NCBI GenBank assembly: GCA_017464565.1
Contig: JAFTZH010000054.1
Coordinates: 21,569-85,568 of the forward strand
Reading direction: 5' to 3'
Source of the DNA: Clostridia bacterium
GTDB taxonomy: Bacteria; Bacillota; Clostridia; Oscillospirales; CAG-272
DNA length: 64,000 nucleotides
Shown here: one piece after another, positions 1 through 9,556 of the stretch
How positions within the stretch are numbered: the first letter of the stretch is position 1
Layout: each line of letters opens with the position of its first letter
Position numbers and translations under genes: made by a program
The notes under the pieces: model-generated
Seen by the model: the letters and a program-made list of their open reading frames with translations, nothing else
Database searches by the model: none
Told to the model about the DNA's origin: nothing

Positions 1-957
1 GAATTTCCGAATATAAGCGGAATATTTCATAGCGTAGGAACCGAAAATCTTACGACCATCGACGGCGCTCTCATCTTTGATTTTACCTTTGAAAGAACCT
101 ACGAAAGTCAGGCGGCTTACGACGCAAAGCTTGCTGCCGACAACGAATACGCCTCTATCGTAGAGAGCCTCAAGGCAAAATACGCGGGCAAAAAGGTGTC
201 TATTCTCGGAGACTCCATATCGACCTATCAGGGAGTTTCAAACAATACGAGCTATAATTCTACAATAGGAAGCAACGCGATATATTACAGAAGCGACCGT
301 CTGCCCTCGCCCGATAATACCTATTGGGGAAGACTTATAAAGGATACGGGAATGACGCTTTGCGTGAATAATTCGTACAGCGGTTCAAAGGTATACGAGA
401 CAGACGTTGCCAGCAGCGCGGTTCACCGCGCAAATCAGCTTCATAATAACTCGGGAGAGAAGCCCGACGTCGTGCTCGTTTATCTCGGAACCAACGACCT
501 CAACGGAAGCGCATCTCTCGGAAGCTTGACTTCGTCTCTTACCTCGGGAGAGGGACAGCACGATAAAGTTGATGCGTGGTGGCAGGGCGTTATGACCGCT
601 ACCTCAAACGGAACCAATATCACTGTCGGAACTACTTACAAGACCTTTGACGAGGGTTACGCTCTTATTCTTTATCAAATAAAGCAGGCGTATCCCGACG
701 CGGAGATAATCTGTATGACGCCTTTCCCGAATAACAGAACCAATTTCAGCGCGGTAAGGCTTAAGTCGCTGAATAACTGCGTTGAGGCTCTCTCCGAATA
801 TTTCGGAGCGACTTACCTTAATCTGAGCGACGCTACGGGTATTAATTACAACAATTGCAAATACTTTATGAGAGACGTTCCTAACGCTTTTCATCCTACC
901 GCCTACGGACATTTCCGTATGACGTTAGCGATAGCGAAGCTCTTGGATGAGAAATAA
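1..957 (+). CDS. SGNH/GDSL-family hydrolase, 5' end outside window
   Basis: The reading frame is open from base 1 to the TAA at 955-957, so the start lies upstream of the window. The SGNH blocks are visible: ILGDSIS (block I, serine nucleophile) near base 205, YLGTNDLNG (block III, Asn) near base 480, and AFHPTAYGH (block V, Asp/His-type end) near base 885. The family hydrolyses esters, often acetyl groups on polysaccharides or lipids; the substrate here is unknown. About 65 residues precede the GDS block and look like the end of another domain, so the full protein is probably a multidomain, perhaps secreted, enzyme. A composite palindromic repeat starts 25 bases after the stop. Confidence 0.8.
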   Translation, partial: EFPNISGIFHSVGTENLTTIDGALIFDFTFERTYESQAAYDAKLAADNEYASIVESLKAKYAGKKVSILGDSISTYQGVSNNTSYNSTIGSNAIYYRSDRLPSPDNTYWGRLIKDTGMTLCVNNSYSGSKVYETDVASSAVHRANQLHNNSGEKPDVVLVYLGTNDLNGSASLGSLTSSLTSGEGQHDKVDAWWQGVMTATSNGTNITVGTTYKTFDEGYALILYQIKQAYPDAEIICMTPFPNNRTNFSAVRLKSLNNCVEALSEYFGATYLNLSDATGINYNNCKYFMRDVPNAFHPTAYGHFRMTLAIAKLLDEK

Positions 958-981
958 TGAAATAATATAAAGGGGAAATAT

Positions 982-1201
982 AAAGGGGAGAAACTTTTGC
1001 AAAAGTTTCTCCCCTTTACCCTCTTCAAAAATCTTTAAACATTGGGTATGGTTGAGTTTTTGCCTTGCTTACTGCCGAGTATGGTAAAATCCGCATTAAG
1101 CGCTCTGTAGGGAACAAGATAAAACAAAAAATAAACCTAACTTTTAAATTTTTTGAGGAGGGGGCGGGGGAGGCGCTGTTTTCAAAAAGCGCATCCCCCG
1201 C
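982..1201. repeat. Composite palindrome repeat, copy A
   Basis: The left palindrome at 982-1017 is 36 bases and perfect (18+18; core GAAACTTTTGCAAAAGTTTC). The right hairpin at 1164-1201 is imperfect and GC-rich, with arms beginning GCGGGGGA and ending TCCCCCGC. Between them lies the family spacer, starting near CTTCAAAAATCTTTAAAC and ending near CCTAACTTTTAAATTTTTTG. The element begins 25 bases after the SGNH stop, so it may also act as a transcription terminator. It fills most of the 958-1266 gene-free stretch. Related copies are at 18457, 42092, 47855 and 52978. Confidence 0.85.
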
Positions 1202-1224
1202 AAAAGATCCTCAATAATAACTTT

Positions 1225-1254
1225 TTGAATATAATTGTCATTTAAAATGATAAT
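1225..1254 (+). promoter_or_regulatory. Possible promoter of the FAD/Rieske gene
   Basis: TTGAAT at 1225-1230 and GATAAT at 1249-1254 are separated by 18 bases, 21 bases before the chosen start. The -10 box is one mismatch from consensus, so this is a moderate match only. Confidence 0.4.
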
Positions 1255-1275
1255 ACTATTCAAGAGGTGATATTT

Positions 1276-2571
1276 ATGGAAGGTTCTATATGGCGAAGTA
1301 CGGTGAAGAAGCCTGAGTTTGATGCTTTGGAGGGCGATATAAAGACCGACGTACTGATAATCGGCGGAGGAATAGCGGGGATATTATGTGCCGATACGTT
1401 AAAACGCGCGGGAGTGGATTATATTCTCGCGGAGGCGGAGGGGATATGCGGCGGTGTGAGTGAGAACACGACCGCTAAAATTACGCTTCAGCACGGACTT
1501 ATTTACGGCGAGCTTATACGAAAGTTTGGACTTGAGAGGGCGAGGCTTTATCTTGAAGCACAGCTTTGCGCTTTGAGGAGATACCGGGAGCTTTGCGCGG
1601 ATATAGAATGTGATTTTGAGGACAAGCCCTCTTACGTTTATTCGACGGACGACAGGAATAAGCTTGAGCGAGAGGCGTCGGCACTCGATAAGCTTGGATT
1701 TTCCGCAAGCTTTACCGATAATATTCCTCTGCCGATTAGGACGGTGGGGGGAGTAAAAACGGACGGTCAGGCGCAGTTTAATCCCTTGAAATTCGCATAC
1801 TCCTTAGCGAAAGATTTGAAGATATTCGAAAACACGAGAATACTGAGGCTTGAGCCGAACGGAGCCGTGAGCGATAGGGGAAGAATTACGGCGAAAAAGA
1901 TTATCGTGGCAACTCATTTTCCGTTTATCAATAAACACGGCTTTTATTTTTTAAAGCTCTATCAGCACCGCTCGTACGTTATCGCTCTGAAAAACGCCGA
2001 GGACGTCGGCGGAATGTACGTTGATGAAAAGGACACGGGAATGTCCTTCAGAAACTATAAGGATATGCTTCTGCTTGGCGGAGGTGGTCATCGTACGGGA
2101 AAGAAGGGTGGCGGGTGGCAAGAGCTTTCGCGTTTTGCGAGTGATGCCTATCCCGATTCCAAAGAGGTGCGCAGGTGGGCAACGCAGGACTGTATGAGCC
2201 TTGACGGTGCGGCGTATATAGGTCAATACTCAAAGGGAACGACCGGTGTGTATACGGCGTCAGGATTTAACAAATGGGGAATGACGTCCGCTATGGTGTC
2301 GGCGTCGGTGCTTTGCGATTTGGTTCTGGAAAGAAAAAATCCATACGTCTCCTTGTTCTCACCGTCGCGCTCTATGCTTCGCAAACAGCTTTTTATAAAC
2401 ACGGGCGAGGCTCTTCTTGGTCTGATAACTCCAATGACGCCGAGGTGTACGCATATGGGGTGCGTACTGAAATATAACAAATACGAGCATTCTTGGGACT
2501 GCGCCTGCCACGGCTCGCGTTTTTCAAAGGACGGACGGGTGCTTAACAATCCCGCGAAAAGAAACAAATAG
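1276..2571 (+). CDS. FAD-dependent oxidoreductase with C-terminal Rieske [2Fe-2S] domain
   Basis: An N-terminal Rossmann motif, DVLIIGGGIAGI, binds FAD, and the body matches the DAO/glycine-oxidase-like fold. Near the C-terminus CTHMGC and CACHGS are the two Cys-His pairs that ligate a Rieske cluster, followed by the typical short tail NPAKRNK. This architecture is like Bacillus YhfW. The physiological substrate is not known; it is expected to be a cytoplasmic amine or amino-acid oxidoreductase. ATG 1276 is preferred over GTG 1267 because AGAGGTGA at 1263-1270 lies 5 bases before it. The gene is monocistronic and shares a bidirectional terminator with the convergent gene. Confidence 0.88.
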   Translation: MEGSIWRSTVKKPEFDALEGDIKTDVLIIGGGIAGILCADTLKRAGVDYILAEAEGICGGVSENTTAKITLQHGLIYGELIRKFGLERARLYLEAQLCALRRYRELCADIECDFEDKPSYVYSTDDRNKLEREASALDKLGFSASFTDNIPLPIRTVGGVKTDGQAQFNPLKFAYSLAKDLKIFENTRILRLEPNGAVSDRGRITAKKIIVATHFPFINKHGFYFLKLYQHRSYVIALKNAEDVGGMYVDEKDTGMSFRNYKDMLLLGGGGHRTGKKGGGWQELSRFASDAYPDSKEVRRWATQDCMSLDGAAYIGQYSKGTTGVYTASGFNKWGMTSAMVSASVLCDLVLERKNPYVSLFSPSRSMLRKQLFINTGEALLGLITPMTPRCTHMGCVLKYNKYEHSWDCACHGSRFSKDGRVLNNPAKRNK

Positions 2572-2577
2572 ACGCAA

Positions 2578-2612
2578 AAATACAGCCTCGGATAAGATTC
2601 GAGGCTGTATTT
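2578..2612. terminator. Bidirectional rho-independent terminator
   Basis: A 13-bp perfect stem (AAATACAGCCTCG at 2578-2590, complement at 2600-2612) with a 9-base loop sits between two convergent stop codons, 6 bases from each. A-rich and T-rich flanks allow use on both strands. Confidence 0.85.
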
Positions 2613-2617
2613 GTCTT

Positions 2618-3355
2618 TTAAAGTATATCAACGTAAGGCTCGCCGCAGTCTATATTTCGTACCTTGGGGCAGGTGGTCTGCTGACGGTACGAGGGGGCAA
2701 CGTAGTGAACGGCGTTGCGGATTATTGTCTGAATTTCGGGAACCTTGAACGTCGGGAAGGTTTCGTGTCCGGGCTGGAGATAGAACAGCTTTCCGTTTCC
2801 TCTCTCGTAGAGGCAGCCCGAACGGAACGCCTCTCCGCCGCTGAAGCTTCCGATAAGCAGGAGCTTGTCGGGAGTGGGGATAACGAAAGGCTCGCCGTAA
2901 GTTTCTTCGTGCTCAAGGACAAAATAACGGTCTATTCCTCTAGTTATGGGGTGAGAAGGCTCGGTTACCCATAGAACCTCTCTATCGCCCGATTCGCGCC
3001 AGCAGAGATTGCAGGAAGTTCCTAAAAGATATCTGAAAGGCTTTGAATGGTGGGCGGAATGAAGGAATATCGCGCCCATTCCCTCGAGAACCGCGTCTCT
3101 TACCATAAACGCCGCCTCGTCGGGAACGAGGTCGTGTCTCATATGTCCCCACCATATCAGAACGTCGGTGTTTGAAAGTATTTCCTTTGATATACCGCAG
3201 TTCTCATCGTCAAGAGTGGCGGTTCTTATTTCAAGCTCCTCGTCGCTCCTCAAAAAATCCGCTATGGTTTTGTGTATGCCGTCGGGATAAATTTTCATTG
3301 CATCTTGGTCAAATTTTTCGTGATAAAATTCATTCCATATAAGTACGCGTATCAT
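2618..3355 (-). CDS. ThuA-like (trehalose utilisation) domain protein
   Basis: 245 residues with the ThuA fold, related to class I glutamine amidotransferases: an N-terminal VLIWNEFYHE strand, DVLIWWGHMRHD, GMGAIFLHSAHHS and the C-terminal LQPGHETFPT block. No signal peptide is seen, so it should be cytoplasmic. The family is linked to sugar and trehalose catabolism and is often near Gfo/Idh dehydrogenases and sugar isomerases. Here such partners lie about 37 kb away (40.0-42.1 kb), and the link is only suggestive. AAAGGAG lies upstream of the ATG and a strong promoter is visible. The reaction is unknown. Confidence 0.8.
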   Translation of the reverse strand: MIRVLIWNEFYHEKFDQDAMKIYPDGIHKTIADFLRSDEELEIRTATLDDENCGISKEILSNTDVLIWWGHMRHDLVPDEAAFMVRDAVLEGMGAIFLHSAHHSKPFRYLLGTSCNLCWRESGDREVLWVTEPSHPITRGIDRYFVLEHEETYGEPFVIPTPDKLLLIGSFSGGEAFRSGCLYERGNGKLFYLQPGHETFPTFKVPEIQTIIRNAVHYVAPSYRQQTTCPKVRNIDCGEPYVDIL

Positions 3356-3387
3356 AACTATATTCTCCTTTAAAGGTTTATGATAAC

Positions 3388-3416
3388 ATTATAAGAAATA
3401 TTTTGTGCTTTTTCAA
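3388..3416 (-). promoter_or_regulatory. Promoter of the ThuA-like gene
   Basis: On the minus strand TTGAAA (3411-3416) and a perfect TATAAT (3388-3393) are separated by 17 bases, about 33 bases before the start codon. Confidence 0.75.
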
Positions 3417-3458
3417 GTCATAATAAAGCGAATTAAGGACAAAAATTGTTCAAATTAA

Positions 3459-3487
3459 AGGGCGGCTGTGAAAACCACAGCCGCCTT
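3459..3487 (-). terminator. Terminator of the yybS-ftsH operon
   Basis: A GC-rich stem (GGCGGCTGTG at 3461-3470 with CACAGCCGCC at 3476-3485, extended by A-U and G-U pairs) begins 12 bases after the ftsH stop on the minus strand. It is followed by AT-rich sequence. Confidence 0.7.
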
Positions 3488-3498
3488 AAATTATCAAA

Positions 3499-5652
3499 TT
3501 ACTCTTTGGGAGTATTTTCGTCGCTTTTGCTTTCGTCCGCGTCAGAGTCGTCCGCGGGGGAGTTATCGTCTATTTCGGTAATATTTTCATCTTCCGGCTC
3601 CGCGGGGAATGGGAAAGGTCTCTTATTTTCCGCGTTATCGTTTGCCTCTGCCGCTTCCTTTTCAAGACGCTCACGCTCTGCTTTTTCTTTTTCAAGCAGG
3701 CGTCTGCGCTCGTCGTTTTCCTCACGGCTCTTGCGCTTCTTCGCCTCTGTCATCTCCTCAAGCTCCTCAAAGGTGGGAGTGCCGTCCATAGCAGCCGCGA
3801 ATTGCTCGCCGTCCATAACCTCGTTCTTGAGAAGAAATTCGGCTATGAAATGAAGCTTGTCGATGTTTTCGTTGAGAATAGCTTTTGCTCTGTCATAAGC
3901 CTCCGATATGATAGCGTGTATCTCGCTGTCTATCTTTGCGGCTACCTCTTCGGAATAATCCTGCGAGCTTGAAAAATCTCTTCCGAGGAACACCTCGCCG
4001 TGTCCCGAACCGAAGGCTCTGGGACCGAGAATCTCGCTCATACCGAGCTGAGTTACCATTTTCTTCGCGGTATCGGTGGCTCTTTGAATGTCGTTTGAAG
4101 CGCCTCCCGAAATGTCTCCGAAGATGATTTCCTCCGCCGCGCGTCCGCCGAGAAGCATAGCTATCTTTTCCTTAAGCTCCTCTTTATAAACGCTGAATTT
4201 GTCCTCGGCGGGAGGATTGAGCGTATATCCGAGAGCGTTTCCGCTCGGAATAATAGATATCTGCTGAACGGGGTCCATATGGGGAAGAACGTGGGCAATT
4301 ATCGCGTGCCCCGCCTCGTGATAAGCGGTGTTTCGCTTTTCTCTTTCCTTCATAGTTCTGGACTTCTTCTTGGGACCCGCTATTACCTTGATGAACGCAT
4401 CCTCAATGTCCTCCATACCTATAAGCGTCTTACCGCGTCTGGATGCGAGAAGAGCGGCTTCGTTGAGAAGGTTAGCGAGGTCGGCACCCGTAAATCCTGC
4501 CGTCGTCTTGGCTATCTTGGCAAGATCAACTCCGTCCTCAAGAGGCTTATTCCTCGAATGAACCTTGAGTATCTCCTCACGGCCCTTTATATCGGGATAG
4601 TTGACTGTTATCTGTCTGTCAAAACGACCGGGGCGGAGAAGCGCAGGGTCGAGAATATCGGGTCTGTTGGTCGCGGCTATTACTATGATTCCCTCGTGAG
4701 AACCAAAGCCGTCCATTTCCACGAGAAGCTGATTGAGCGTTTGCTCACGCTCGTCGTGTCCGCCGCCGAGACCCGCGCCTCTGTGACGTCCTACGGCGTC
4801 TATTTCGTCTATGAATATTATCGAGGCGGGTGCTTTGCGTGCGTTTTCAAACAAGTCTCTTACACGAGACGCTCCGACACCGACGTACATTTCTACGAAA
4901 TCCGAGCCGGAAATAGAGAAAAATGGAACTCCCGCTTCTCCGGCTACCGCTTTTGCGAGAAGCGTTTTACCCGTTCCGGGAGGGCCTACGAGAAGCACTC
5001 CGTGAGGAATTTTGGCGCCGAGCTTTGCGAATCTTGCGGGGTCTTTAAGGAACTCAACTACCTCTTCAAGCTCTTCTTTTTCTTCATCTGCGCCTGCTAC
5101 GTCGCTGAAAAGCACCTTGTTTTTGTCATCCTGCGGCATTTTTACTCTTGCCTTACCGAAGGAGTTGAGCTTGCCGGGGCCCGACTTTCCGCCTGCCTGG
5201 TTAGCGAATACAATCCATACCACTATCAAGAGAATGATAACTATAAGGTAGGGAAGGAAGGCTACCCACCACGGAAGCGTGGTAGCCGGCTCAAAATCGA
5301 AGGCTTCTATATTGGTATCCTCGGGATTTTGCAGATAATATTTTTCGCACTCGGCTCGGAACGAGTCGAGGTCGGTAAGCTGGTAACCGATAGTTCTCTT
5401 TTCGTTGGTTACCTTGCCCTCTTTATCATAGTTCAGCTTTCCGTCAGCGTCGAGAACGTAAACCTCCATCACGAGATAATCAGAGTTGTCCACGGTGAAC
5501 TCTATAACGGCGTCCTCCTCAAAATAATGGATAACGTCGCTGTAAAGCACGGGTTCGGGTTCGTCCTTGTTGAGAACGACGGCGATAACCGCGAAGACCA
5601 CTATGATGAGTACCGCATATGAAATCAGTACTTTAAAGTTGTTCTTTTTCAT
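3499..5652 (-). CDS. ftsH: ATP-dependent zinc metalloprotease FtsH
   Basis: 717 residues. Two membrane segments (about 8-27 and 129-150) flank a roughly 100-residue extracytoplasmic domain. The AAA+ module has Walker A GPPGTGKT (223-230), Walker B IIFIDE (278-283) and the second region of homology ending RPGRFDR. Zinc ligands sit in HEAGH (445-449). FtsH extracts and degrades membrane and short-lived cytosolic proteins as a hexamer. The last 80 or so residues are unusually long and charged: first Lys/Arg/Glu-rich and coiled-coil-like, then very acidic. It is the last gene of the operon. hpt-ftsH adjacency is conserved in Bacillota. Confidence 0.97.
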   Translation of the reverse strand: MKKNNFKVLISYAVLIIVVFAVIAVVLNKDEPEPVLYSDVIHYFEEDAVIEFTVDNSDYLVMEVYVLDADGKLNYDKEGKVTNEKRTIGYQLTDLDSFRAECEKYYLQNPEDTNIEAFDFEPATTLPWWVAFLPYLIVIILLIVVWIVFANQAGGKSGPGKLNSFGKARVKMPQDDKNKVLFSDVAGADEEKEELEEVVEFLKDPARFAKLGAKIPHGVLLVGPPGTGKTLLAKAVAGEAGVPFFSISGSDFVEMYVGVGASRVRDLFENARKAPASIIFIDEIDAVGRHRGAGLGGGHDEREQTLNQLLVEMDGFGSHEGIIVIAATNRPDILDPALLRPGRFDRQITVNYPDIKGREEILKVHSRNKPLEDGVDLAKIAKTTAGFTGADLANLLNEAALLASRRGKTLIGMEDIEDAFIKVIAGPKKKSRTMKEREKRNTAYHEAGHAIIAHVLPHMDPVQQISIIPSGNALGYTLNPPAEDKFSVYKEELKEKIAMLLGGRAAEEIIFGDISGGASNDIQRATDTAKKMVTQLGMSEILGPRAFGSGHGEVFLGRDFSSSQDYSEEVAAKIDSEIHAIISEAYDRAKAILNENIDKLHFIAEFLLKNEVMDGEQFAAAMDGTPTFEELEEMTEAKKRKSREENDERRRLLEKEKAERERLEKEAAEANDNAENKRPFPFPAEPEDENITEIDDNSPADDSDADESKSDENTPKE

Positions 5653-5694
5653 TTGATAATTGCCTTTCTTGAAAGAATTATGCTCGTTTATTTA

Positions 5695-6243
5695 TCAGCC
5701 GCCGTAAACCTCGGGCTTAAGGATACCCACGAAGGGGAGATTACGGTATTGCTCGTTGTAATCGAGACCGTATCCGACGACGAATTTATCGGGTATCTCG
5801 ACGCCGCAGTAATCGGGGGTGAAATCCACGACGCGGCGCTCGGGTTTATCGAGAAGCGTGCAGGTTTTTACGCTGTTCGCTCCTCTTTCGGATAAATATT
5901 TTACAAGATGCGAAAGCGTTCTTCCGCTGTCGATGATGTCTTCCACTACGATAAAGTCAACGTCGGTGAGGTCCTCTCTTTTTATATCGAGGTGTATATT
6001 GATAACCCCCGCCGACGAGGTACCCGCTCCGTAGGACGAGACCTTCATAAAGTCTATCTCAATGGGGAACGGTATTTTTTTCATCAGATCGCAAGTGAAC
6101 GTAATAGAACCCTTGAGAATACAGATAAGTACGAGCTTTTTACCCGAATTTGCGTAATCCTTGGTGATTTGCTCGGCTATTTCGGTCGTTATGTTGTCGA
6201 TTTGTTTTTCGTCGACGAGTACGCTTTCAATGTCGTTTAACAT
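5695..6243 (-). CDS. hpt: Hypoxanthine phosphoribosyltransferase
   Basis: 182 residues, usual family length. The PRPP-binding loop VDFIVVEDIIDSGRTLSHL is intact, with the acidic pair ED and the DSG loop. It salvages hypoxanthine (and guanine) to IMP/GMP using PRPP in the cytoplasm. It lies between tilS and ftsH in the order found in Bacillus and Clostridia, with short gaps (26 and 42 bases) that indicate co-transcription. Confidence 0.95.
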   Translation of the reverse strand: MLNDIESVLVDEKQIDNITTEIAEQITKDYANSGKKLVLICILKGSITFTCDLMKKIPFPIEIDFMKVSSYGAGTSSAGVINIHLDIKREDLTDVDFIVVEDIIDSGRTLSHLVKYLSERGANSVKTCTLLDKPERRVVDFTPDYCGVEIPDKFVVGYGLDYNEQYRNLPFVGILKPEVYGG

Positions 6244-6269
6244 AGTACGTGCCTTTCCTTGATTTTAAA

Positions 6270-7664
6270 CTATAAAAGATTTATTTCTATGCAAAGGGTA
6301 TTACGCGTGTCATCGGACGGCGCGTAACCGTCTTTTACGCCGATAAGAGGGACCGCTATTATTCCGCTTTCGTCGCATATAACGGGAAGCCTTGAGCGAA
6401 TGTCCAGCGGTATTTTTTTATCGCACAGGAGCTTTTTGAGATTTTTACTCATAGAGTTCATTTTTATTTTATCTCCCGCAGTACGGTTCCGTGCGTAAAT
6501 CACACCTACTATTCTATCAAAATCAATGAATAAGTTCATTGACTTTTTGTAAATATTTTTCTTTTTTTGTGTTTTTTCTATGACTATTTCGGCATTTATC
6601 GGTGAAATGGGGTTCACTCCCTCAAAAAGCTCTGCCGAAAATTCCTGTGGTGCGGAAGCTTTTTGCGGATTTGCTTTGGTAAATTCGAGCGAGCCGTTTT
6701 CTATTACCGCTCTGACCCCTTTCGGAAGGTCGAGAGAGGAGTGCGGAACGGCTTTTTTTGAGAGTTCAAGGACTGCCTTGACGTGAATGTATTCAAGCGA
6801 GGCTCCGTCTGATATCTCGCCGTACAGCGCCATTACCGCCCTTGACGATATAGCCGCGGGCGAGCCGTTCAGCTTTTCGGTTTCGATAGAATATCCCTTT
6901 CTCGTTTCGTCGAGAAACCATTTTGCCATACTGTCAAGGCAAAGCGCGTCCTGACGCAGATTTTCGGATAGCTTCGTTGCCGCGTCCTCGGGAGAGGGAG
7001 AAATCTTCTTCAGCTCGGGTATTATAAGGCCTCTTATTCTGTTTCTCGTATAGTCGGTATCGGCGTTCGTGCTGTCGGTAACGTATTCAATATTATTCTC
7101 CGCGCAGTATCGGTTTATGTCTGTCTTGGACATTTCCAAAATCGGGCGGACTATCACACCGCCCTCAAAATCTCTCGTTTGAGGTATACCGCATACACCG
7201 CAAAGCCCGCTTCCTCTCGCGATATTGAATATTATCGTCTCAAGGTTGTCGTTTGCGTTGTGAGCTACGCAGAGCGTGGGAATATCGTGCTCAAGCATAA
7301 GCTTTGCGAAATAATCGTATCTTACGTCTCTTGCCGCGGTCTCAACGCTTTTTTGTTCTTTTTTGGCTATCGCGGGAACGTCTGCGCGGAGCACGAATAG
7401 CTCCACACCGTATTTTTCGGCTGTCATTCGGCAGAAATTCTCGTCTCTGTCGGCTTCCGCTCCGCGTATTCCGTGATTGACGTGGGCGGCGTAAATCTTC
7501 GCTCCGCTGATTGCGGAGTATTTTACCGCCATATGAAGCAGAGCGCCCGAATCGGCGCCTCCCGAGTAAGCCACGAGAATGGGAGAATTTTCGGGAAGAC
7601 CGGATAAGATATGAGGGGCTTTAAAGCCTTTTGGAAGCGAGTAGACGCTTTTTTTAGAATTCAT
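6270..7664 (-). CDS. tilS: tRNA(Ile)-lysidine synthase TilS
   Basis: 464 residues. The PP-loop motif AYSGGADSGALL near residue 35 binds ATP. The N-terminal N-type ATP pyrophosphatase domain is followed by a TilS C-terminal domain (KIPLDIRSRLPVI region). The enzyme adds lysine to C34 of the CAU-anticodon isoleucine tRNA so that it reads AUA. The length fits the long, two-domain forms. It is co-oriented between dnaB and hpt with about 26-30-base gaps. Confidence 0.95.
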   Translation of the reverse strand: MNSKKSVYSLPKGFKAPHILSGLPENSPILVAYSGGADSGALLHMAVKYSAISGAKIYAAHVNHGIRGAEADRDENFCRMTAEKYGVELFVLRADVPAIAKKEQKSVETAARDVRYDYFAKLMLEHDIPTLCVAHNANDNLETIIFNIARGSGLCGVCGIPQTRDFEGGVIVRPILEMSKTDINRYCAENNIEYVTDSTNADTDYTRNRIRGLIIPELKKISPSPEDAATKLSENLRQDALCLDSMAKWFLDETRKGYSIETEKLNGSPAAISSRAVMALYGEISDGASLEYIHVKAVLELSKKAVPHSSLDLPKGVRAVIENGSLEFTKANPQKASAPQEFSAELFEGVNPISPINAEIVIEKTQKKKNIYKKSMNLFIDFDRIVGVIYARNRTAGDKIKMNSMSKNLKKLLCDKKIPLDIRSRLPVICDESGIIAVPLIGVKDGYAPSDDTRNTLCIEINLL

Positions 7665-7694
7665 TTATTGATTCCTTTTCTGAAACTGAGTCCA

Positions 7695-9026
7695 TTATTC
7701 GGTTTCGGTCGCAAGCGTTCTGAATTTCGTAAAGCGGCCTATCCAGCCCATTTTTACGTTACCCGTAGAGCCGTGTCGGTTTTTCGCGATTATAACCTCG
7801 GCGATATTTCCCTCGTCCTGATTGCCCTCGGTTTTATAGTATTCGTCTCTGTAAAGGAAGATAACGGTATCGGCGTCCTGCTCGATAGCTCCCGAATCAC
7901 GAAGGTCGGAAAGCATAGGTCTCTTGTCTGTTCTCGATTCGGGACCTCTGGAGAGCTGCGCGCAGCATATAACGGGAACGTTCAGCTCCTTTGCCATTAT
8001 TTTCAGCGCTCTCGATATATCGGCTACCTCTTGAACTCGGTTGTCGTTTCTCCTGTCGCTCTGCATAAGCTGGAGATAGTCTATAACGACGAGTCCGAGA
8101 TTGGTTATACGGCGCAGCTTCGCTTTCATAGCCGTTACCGAAATTCCCGAGGTATCGTCTATAAGAATATCACAGCCCGCGAGCTTTGAGGTCGCTGCGG
8201 CAATATCGTCCCACTGCTTGTTATCGAGCTTTCCGGTTCGGAGCGCATAGCTGTCAACCATAGCTTCGCTTGATATAACTCGGGATACGAGCTGTTCAGC
8301 CGACATCTCAAGAGAGAAAAGGCATACCTTTTTCTTGGTCTGGAGAGCCACGTTGGTCGCAATATTCAGCGCGAACGAGGTCTTTCCCATACCGGGACGC
8401 GCTCCTATGAGCACGAGGTCGGAGTCTCCCATTCCCGCGAGCAGATTGTCTACTCCCGAAAAGCCGGTTTTCGTTCCTTGCGCCGACTCTCCCTCGGTAG
8501 CCATAGTGTGAAGATTTTTATATACCTCTCCTATGACCTCTCGGATATGACGGAAATTCTTGGTGTCGCGTCCCTGCGCGATATCGAATATACGGCTCTC
8601 CGCATAGTCTATTATTTCGTTTGCCGAGCCTTCCTCGCTGAACGCGGTATCCGATATATCGGAGCAGACGTCGATAAGCTGGCGCAAAAGACTTTTTTGC
8701 TTGACTATCGCGGCGTAATCTTTTATATTGAGGGCGTTCGGAACGGTCTGGCAGAGCGTTTTGATATAATCCTGTCCGCCCGATTTGCTGTATATACCTT
8801 TAGTTACCAGCATATCTATAAGCGTTACGATATCTATTTCCTTATTGGCGAGGAAAAGCTCGTGCATCGCCGTAAATATCTGCGAATGCTCGGTGAGGTA
8901 AAAGTCGGTCGAATTTACCGAGTCAGCAATATCGTTGAGCGCCTCGGGGTCTACGAGTATAGCGCCGAGAAGCGATTGCTCTGCGATAAGCGAGAAGGGT
9001 AGCTTTTTCGTAAGTTGTTCTTCCAT
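7695..9026 (-). CDS. dnaB: Replicative DNA helicase DnaB
   Basis: 443 residues. The N-terminal helical domain starts PFSLIAEQSLLGAIL. The RecA-like ATPase has Walker A GARPGMGKT (208-216) and the Walker B-type strand LVVIDYLQLM. The AQLSRGPE and DLRDSGAIEQDAD blocks near the end are characteristic. It is the hexameric helicase of the replication fork (DnaC in Bacillus naming). It follows rplI in the operon. No intein or insertion is seen. Confidence 0.97.
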   Translation of the reverse strand: MEEQLTKKLPFSLIAEQSLLGAILVDPEALNDIADSVNSTDFYLTEHSQIFTAMHELFLANKEIDIVTLIDMLVTKGIYSKSGGQDYIKTLCQTVPNALNIKDYAAIVKQKSLLRQLIDVCSDISDTAFSEEGSANEIIDYAESRIFDIAQGRDTKNFRHIREVIGEVYKNLHTMATEGESAQGTKTGFSGVDNLLAGMGDSDLVLIGARPGMGKTSFALNIATNVALQTKKKVCLFSLEMSAEQLVSRVISSEAMVDSYALRTGKLDNKQWDDIAAATSKLAGCDILIDDTSGISVTAMKAKLRRITNLGLVVIDYLQLMQSDRRNDNRVQEVADISRALKIMAKELNVPVICCAQLSRGPESRTDKRPMLSDLRDSGAIEQDADTVIFLYRDEYYKTEGNQDEGNIAEVIIAKNRHGSTGNVKMGWIGRFTKFRTLATETE

Positions 9027-9079
9027 TTTACAATATCTGCCTTTGCAAGTTTTATAATTCTGTCAGTTGAGTCCGAAAC

Positions 9080-9529
9080 TTACTGCTTGCTCGTAACTTC
9101 TACGGTTATCTTACCGTTTATTCCCGTGAAAAGATGGGCGTCGGCTGAAAATCTGCCGAAGGATTTTATCGGAACGGGAAGGGAAATCTTTTTCTTGTCT
9201 ATCGAGATTCCGTATTCCTTTGAAAGCGCCTCCGCGATATCCTTTGACGTTACCGAGCCGTAGAGCTTTTTATCGGGGCCCGCGGCGTATTCGAATTTGA
9301 GAACTATCGTTTCCAGCTTTTTTGCCACGTCAAGAGCGTTTTGCTTCTCAACGTCTATTTTGTGCTGCTTTGACGCCTCTTTATTTTTCATTTCGTTTAT
9401 TGATTTTGAGTCGGCGGGAATAGCGAGCTTTTTGGGAAGAAGATAATTCCTCGCGTATCCGTCCGATACCTCCACCATCTGATCCTTTTTTCCCTGACCT
9501 TTAACGTCAGCGGTTAAAATAACTTTCAT
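9080..9529 (-). CDS. rplI: 50S ribosomal protein bL9
   Basis: 149 residues, standard size. The N-terminal MKVILTADVKGQGKKDQMVEV and GYARNYLLPKKLA motifs are the L9 signature. The long connecting helix (INEMKNKEASKQHKIDVEKQ) and a C-terminal domain follow. It binds 23S rRNA at the base of the L1 stalk. It sits directly between gdpP and dnaB, as in many Bacillota. Confidence 0.97.
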   Translation of the reverse strand: MKVILTADVKGQGKKDQMVEVSDGYARNYLLPKKLAIPADSKSINEMKNKEASKQHKIDVEKQNALDVAKKLETIVLKFEYAAGPDKKLYGSVTSKDIAEALSKEYGISIDKKKISLPVPIKSFGRFSADAHLFTGINGKITVEVTSKQ

Positions 9530-9556
9530 AGTATATATACCTCCGTTGAGTTTTTG

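Noticed and set aside
4279..5622. Long plus-strand open frame antisense to ftsH
   Set aside because: It is a shadow of ftsH: low-complexity, no ribosome site and no family motifs. Other long antisense frames (e.g. 33344-34483, 43701-44654, 54816-56342, 60846-62027) were rejected for the same reason.
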